Shown here: piece by piece, positions 61,259-64,000 of the stretch
How the letters are laid out: each line of letters begins with the position of its first letter
How positions within the stretch are numbered: the first letter of the stretch is position 1
Source of the DNA: Rhodanobacter sp.
Lineage (GTDB): Bacteria > Pseudomonadota > Gammaproteobacteria > Xanthomonadales > Rhodanobacteraceae
Length of the DNA stretch: 64,000 bases
Assembly: GCA_030148505.1 (NCBI GenBank)
Contig: JASBTI010000009.1
Span: forward strand, 310,001-374,000
Reading direction: 5' to 3'
Notes under the pieces: model-generated
The model's database searches: none
The model's input: the letters and a program-made list of their open reading frames with translations, nothing else
Told to the model about the DNA's origin: nothing
Program-made: the position numbers and the translations under genes

Positions 61259-64000
61259 CAGATTTTTCCGTTGGAAAGTGGCACATCAATCACACACGTA
61301 ACGCCATGGGGCAGAAAGGCCAGCGTCACCTGGCCATCCAGTTCATAAGGCAGACCGTCCCTAATCAGGCGCGAGCCGAAGCCGAGATGTTCGGGCGGCA
61401 CCACCGCGGGGCCGTCGGATTCCGCCCATTGCAGGTGCAGGCGGTGGCCCTGGAGGGTCTTTCGCGTGGTCCATCCGACACTGACCTGACCGCCCGGTAC
61501 CGATAGGGCGCCGTATTTGGCGGCGTTGGTGGCCAGTTCATGGAGCGCCATGCTCAGGGCGAGCGCGTGTTTGGGCAGCAGGGTGATGTCGTCGCCGTGC
61601 AATTGCACGCGCAGTTCATCGCCATGGCGGTAAGGTGCCAGTTCGTTGTTGATGATGTCGGCCAACGGGGCACCATTCCAGGCCTCCCGGGCAAGCAGGT
61701 TATGGGTATTCGACAGCGCCAGGAGTCGGGCGAGAAAGCGCTCGTTGAAGCTTTCCAGGTTGGGCGCGTTCACGGCAGTCTGCTGGGCCACGGCCTGCAC
61801 CGTGGCTAAGGTGTTTTTCACCCGATGGTTGAGTTCGGCCAGCATCATTTCCGCATGCCTCGCGGCGCCATGGCGCTCGGTGATGTCGCGCGCGATCAGG
61901 CGGCCGGCGACGGCCTGGCCATGGGTGTCGCATACCGGCGAGTAGGACATCTCTAGCGGCAGCGAGCTGCCGTCCGGCCGCGTCCAGATCAGCTCGAAAT
62001 CTTCGAGCTGCGGTTGCCGTGCCTGGCCGTCGAAAAAGGCCCTCGCCTCGGCAGACGCTTCGGCCGGCAATAGCATGTTCAGTGCCTGGCCGACGACCTC
62101 GCTGGCTTTCAGACCGAAGAGGCGCTCGGCACTGGGATTCCAGCTACTGATGCGATCGTCCAGCGAAAAGCCGAAAATCGCGTCACGCGAGGAGTTGACG
62201 ATGGCGGCCAGGCGCGCGTGCTCGTGGCTTAGACGCTGGCCCTGGGTGATATCGACAAAGGTCAGTACTACGCCGTCGACGGTGTTGTCGACGGTCAGGT
62301 AGGGGCGCATCCGCAGCAGGAAGGTCGGTGCGTTGTCGATGCCGACCAGGGTGCGCTCGGTGACGGTCAGTTCGCGCAACACGCGTGTCACGTCGTCCTT
62401 CAGTTCCGGGTAAGCGATCAGCGGCGAGATCTCGGTGATCGGGCGTCCCTTGTCGCCGTCGCGCAGGTGGAACAGCCGGGTCATTACCGGCGTGTAGCTG
62501 CGGATGGCCAGATCGCGATCGAGGAACAAGGTGGCAATGTGGGTGCTGTCAAGCAGGTTGCGGATGTCGCTGTTGACCCGGCTCAGCGTGTCGTTCTTGG
62601 TGCTGAGTTCCGCATTGACCGTTTGCAGCTCTTCATTGATCGACTGCATTTCCTCGGACGAGGTTTCCAGTTCCTCATTGGCGGACTGCAGCTCTTCGTT
62701 GACCGACTGGTACTCCTCGTTGGCCGACTTCAGCTCCTCGCTGGCCACCTCATGCAGGTCGATCGCCTCGTGCAACTGCACGCGGGTAATGCGCAGTTCG
62801 TCCTCCAGTGCGTGGAGGTTGGTGGTGTCGGTGGTGGGCTCGTCGCCCGTAGAGGATCCGTCGAGGCGAGGCGCGTAGTCGATTTCGTGGAACACTACCA
62901 TGCACATGTCAAGCGTGTCGTGGTCCGTTGCCAGCGGTTCGACGATCAGGCGCAGGGGGCGTTGCTGGCCGTTCAGCACGGTGGTCAACCCTTCTCGCAG
63001 CGCCCGCTGGCCGCTGGCAAAGGTTTGCAGTACGGCGGCACGCACCTCGCTGCGCAATGGCCTGTCGAGCAGCTGGAACAGATTGAGGCTGGCGGTGCCG
63101 GACGACGGCCCCAGGTAGCGTCCGATGTCACCGCCAAAGTGCGCTACATCGTGTCTGGAATCGACGACCAGATAGGCCGGTGACCACGGTGCCAGCGCCT
63201 GGCGCACCTGCTGTTCGAGCGCGTTCTCGATGCGCGGCGGTACGACCGGTGCTGTGGGTCCGGTGAGATTGATCGGTCGACTCTTCGAACTAGGGAAGTT
63301 TCGTGGCTTGGTACGCACGTCTTCACGACGAACATAGAGCCGCTGTTTCTTGTCCAGCTCCGTGAACAGGCGGGCACTTCTCGCCAACCGTTCCGAGCTG
63401 CCCAGCAAGAGGAATCCATGAGGCCGCAGTGCGTAGTGAAACGCCTGCACCAGCTGTTCCTGCAACTCGTTGTTCAGGTAGATCAGCAGGTTGCGGCAGG
63501 ACACCAGGTCCATCCGCGAAAACGGCGGATCCTTGATCACGCTATGCGGCGAGAAGATACACATCTCGCGGATCTGCTTGCTCACCACATAATCGTCGCG
63601 ATCCTTGCTGAACCAGCGCGCCTGCCGTTCCGCCGAGATGCCGATCAGCGGCGAACGGTAACGCCCGGCGCGTGCTGATTCGACAGCTTTGTCGTCGATG
63701 TCGGTGGCAAAGATTTTCACCGTGGGGCCACGTTGTGCGCCCATCGCTTCGCGCAGCGCGATCGCGATCGAATAGGCCTCCTCGCCGGTGGCACAACCGG
63801 GTACCCACACACGCAACACGTCGGCACCGGTCTTGTTTTCCAGCATCTTCGGGATCACCAGGGTCTGCAGCGCCTCGAAGGCTGCCGCGTCGCGGAAGAA
63901 CTCGGTGACACCGATCAGGAATTCGCGGAACAGCAATTCGTACTCATTGGGGTTTTGGCGCAAGTGGTCGATATACGCCGACAGGGTTCCGGCCTGGACC
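61258..64000 (-). CDS. CheR-PAS-HWE histidine kinase fusion, 5' end outside the window
   Basis: The frame is still open at the right edge (codons for a YIDHLRQNPNEYELLF block continue past 63963), so the N-terminus is missing. Visible parts in order: a CheR methyltransferase domain (VWVPGCATGEEAYSIAIALREA, ATDIDDKAVESARAGRY, CRNLLIYLNNELQ), a long coiled coil of SANEE/SINEE repeats, two PAS-like domains, and an HWE/HisKA_2 kinase (LAELNHRVKNTLATVQAVAQQTA with the phosphorylatable His, then ALHELATNAAKYGAL). In known relatives a CheB methylesterase domain precedes CheR, so it probably lies just beyond the window. The downstream response regulator is its likely partner. Confidence 0.93.
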   Translation of the reverse strand, partial: VQAGTLSAYIDHLRQNPNEYELLFREFLIGVTEFFRDAAAFEALQTLVIPKMLENKTGADVLRVWVPGCATGEEAYSIAIALREAMGAQRGPTVKIFATDIDDKAVESARAGRYRSPLIGISAERQARWFSKDRDDYVVSKQIREMCIFSPHSVIKDPPFSRMDLVSCRNLLIYLNNELQEQLVQAFHYALRPHGFLLLGSSERLARSARLFTELDKKQRLYVRREDVRTKPRNFPSSKSRPINLTGPTAPVVPPRIENALEQQVRQALAPWSPAYLVVDSRHDVAHFGGDIGRYLGPSSGTASLNLFQLLDRPLRSEVRAAVLQTFASGQRALREGLTTVLNGQQRPLRLIVEPLATDHDTLDMCMVVFHEIDYAPRLDGSSTGDEPTTDTTNLHALEDELRITRVQLHEAIDLHEVASEELKSANEEYQSVNEELQSANEELETSSEEMQSINEELQTVNAELSTKNDTLSRVNSDIRNLLDSTHIATLFLDRDLAIRSYTPVMTRLFHLRDGDKGRPITEISPLIAYPELKDDVTRVLRELTVTERTLVGIDNAPTFLLRMRPYLTVDNTVDGVVLTFVDITQGQRLSHEHARLAAIVNSSRDAIFGFSLDDRISSWNPSAERLFGLKASEVVGQALNMLLPAEASAEARAFFDGQARQPQLEDFELIWTRPDGSSLPLEMSYSPVCDTHGQAVAGRLIARDITERHGAARHAEMMLAELNHRVKNTLATVQAVAQQTAVNAPNLESFNERFLARLLALSNTHNLLAREAWNGAPLADIINNELAPYRHGDELRVQLHGDDITLLPKHALALSMALHELATNAAKYGALSVPGGQVSVGWTTRKTLQGHRLHLQWAESDGPAVVPPEHLGFGSRLIRDGLPYELDGQVTLAFLPHGVTCVIDVPLSNGKI

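Overview
The window looks like a chromosomal segment of a high-GC gammaproteobacterium of the order Xanthomonadales, most likely the Rhodanobacter/Dyella branch. This is inferred, not searched. It rests on the gene set (CysNC fusion, clade-II catalase, FadE of the long form, GTP-type PEPCK, Hsp33, MtgA), on GTAG-headed REP elements with a REP-associated tyrosine transposase, and on a surface-polysaccharide island ending at etfA, an arrangement known from Xanthomonas. I see no rRNA, tRNA, CRISPR array, prophage or insertion sequence other than the RAYT gene.

Layout. 1-6.6 kb: a visibly A+T-richer polysaccharide cluster on the minus strand (lipoprotein fragment, methyltransferase, GT4, small DMT-like membrane protein, large polytopic protein, HAD-UbiA fusion). 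6.7-12.5 kb: electron-transfer flavoprotein genes etfBA and the ETF-ubiquinone oxidoreductase, separated by two GT2 glycosyltransferases. 12.5-15 kb: RAYT gene, REP elements and an amidase. 15.2-20.4 kb: sulfate activation (cysD, cysNC), an AlkB-like dioxygenase, and gcvT/gcvH. 20.4-22.9 kb: a MetJ-like repressor fused to a histone-H1-like Lys/Ala tail, then a TonB-domain protein. 23-35.7 kb: serine hydrolase, LemA and M48 protease, catalase, GMC oxidoreductase, a carrier, CBS protein, GT2, MtgA and Hsp33. 35.7-48 kb: a GAF-GAF-GGDEF-EAL protein, an ECF sigma/anti-sigma/DUF4097 operon, PEPCK, and a TetR / alpha-beta hydrolase / FadE module. 48-54.2 kb: a four-gene overlapping signalling operon (hybrid kinase, CheR, CheB, REC-GGDEF). 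54.2-64 kb: CPBP protease, RF3, a gene-poor stretch ending in a strong terminator, a small KGG-type stress protein, an EF-G paralogue, and a response regulator plus a CheR/PAS/HWE kinase that runs off the end.

How the genes connect. FadE, ETF and ETF-QO form one route from acyl-CoA oxidation to ubiquinone, and PEPCK links it to gluconeogenesis. Two separate loci join CheR-type methyltransferase domains to histidine kinases without any visible chemoreceptor. GTAG-headed repeats lie at the ends of several genes and supply four TAG stop codons. The most unusual items are the MetJ-H1 fusion with a good met-box operator upstream, the REP-derived stop codons, the apparently leaderless TetR/hydrolase divergon, and a possible structured RNA before 57860.
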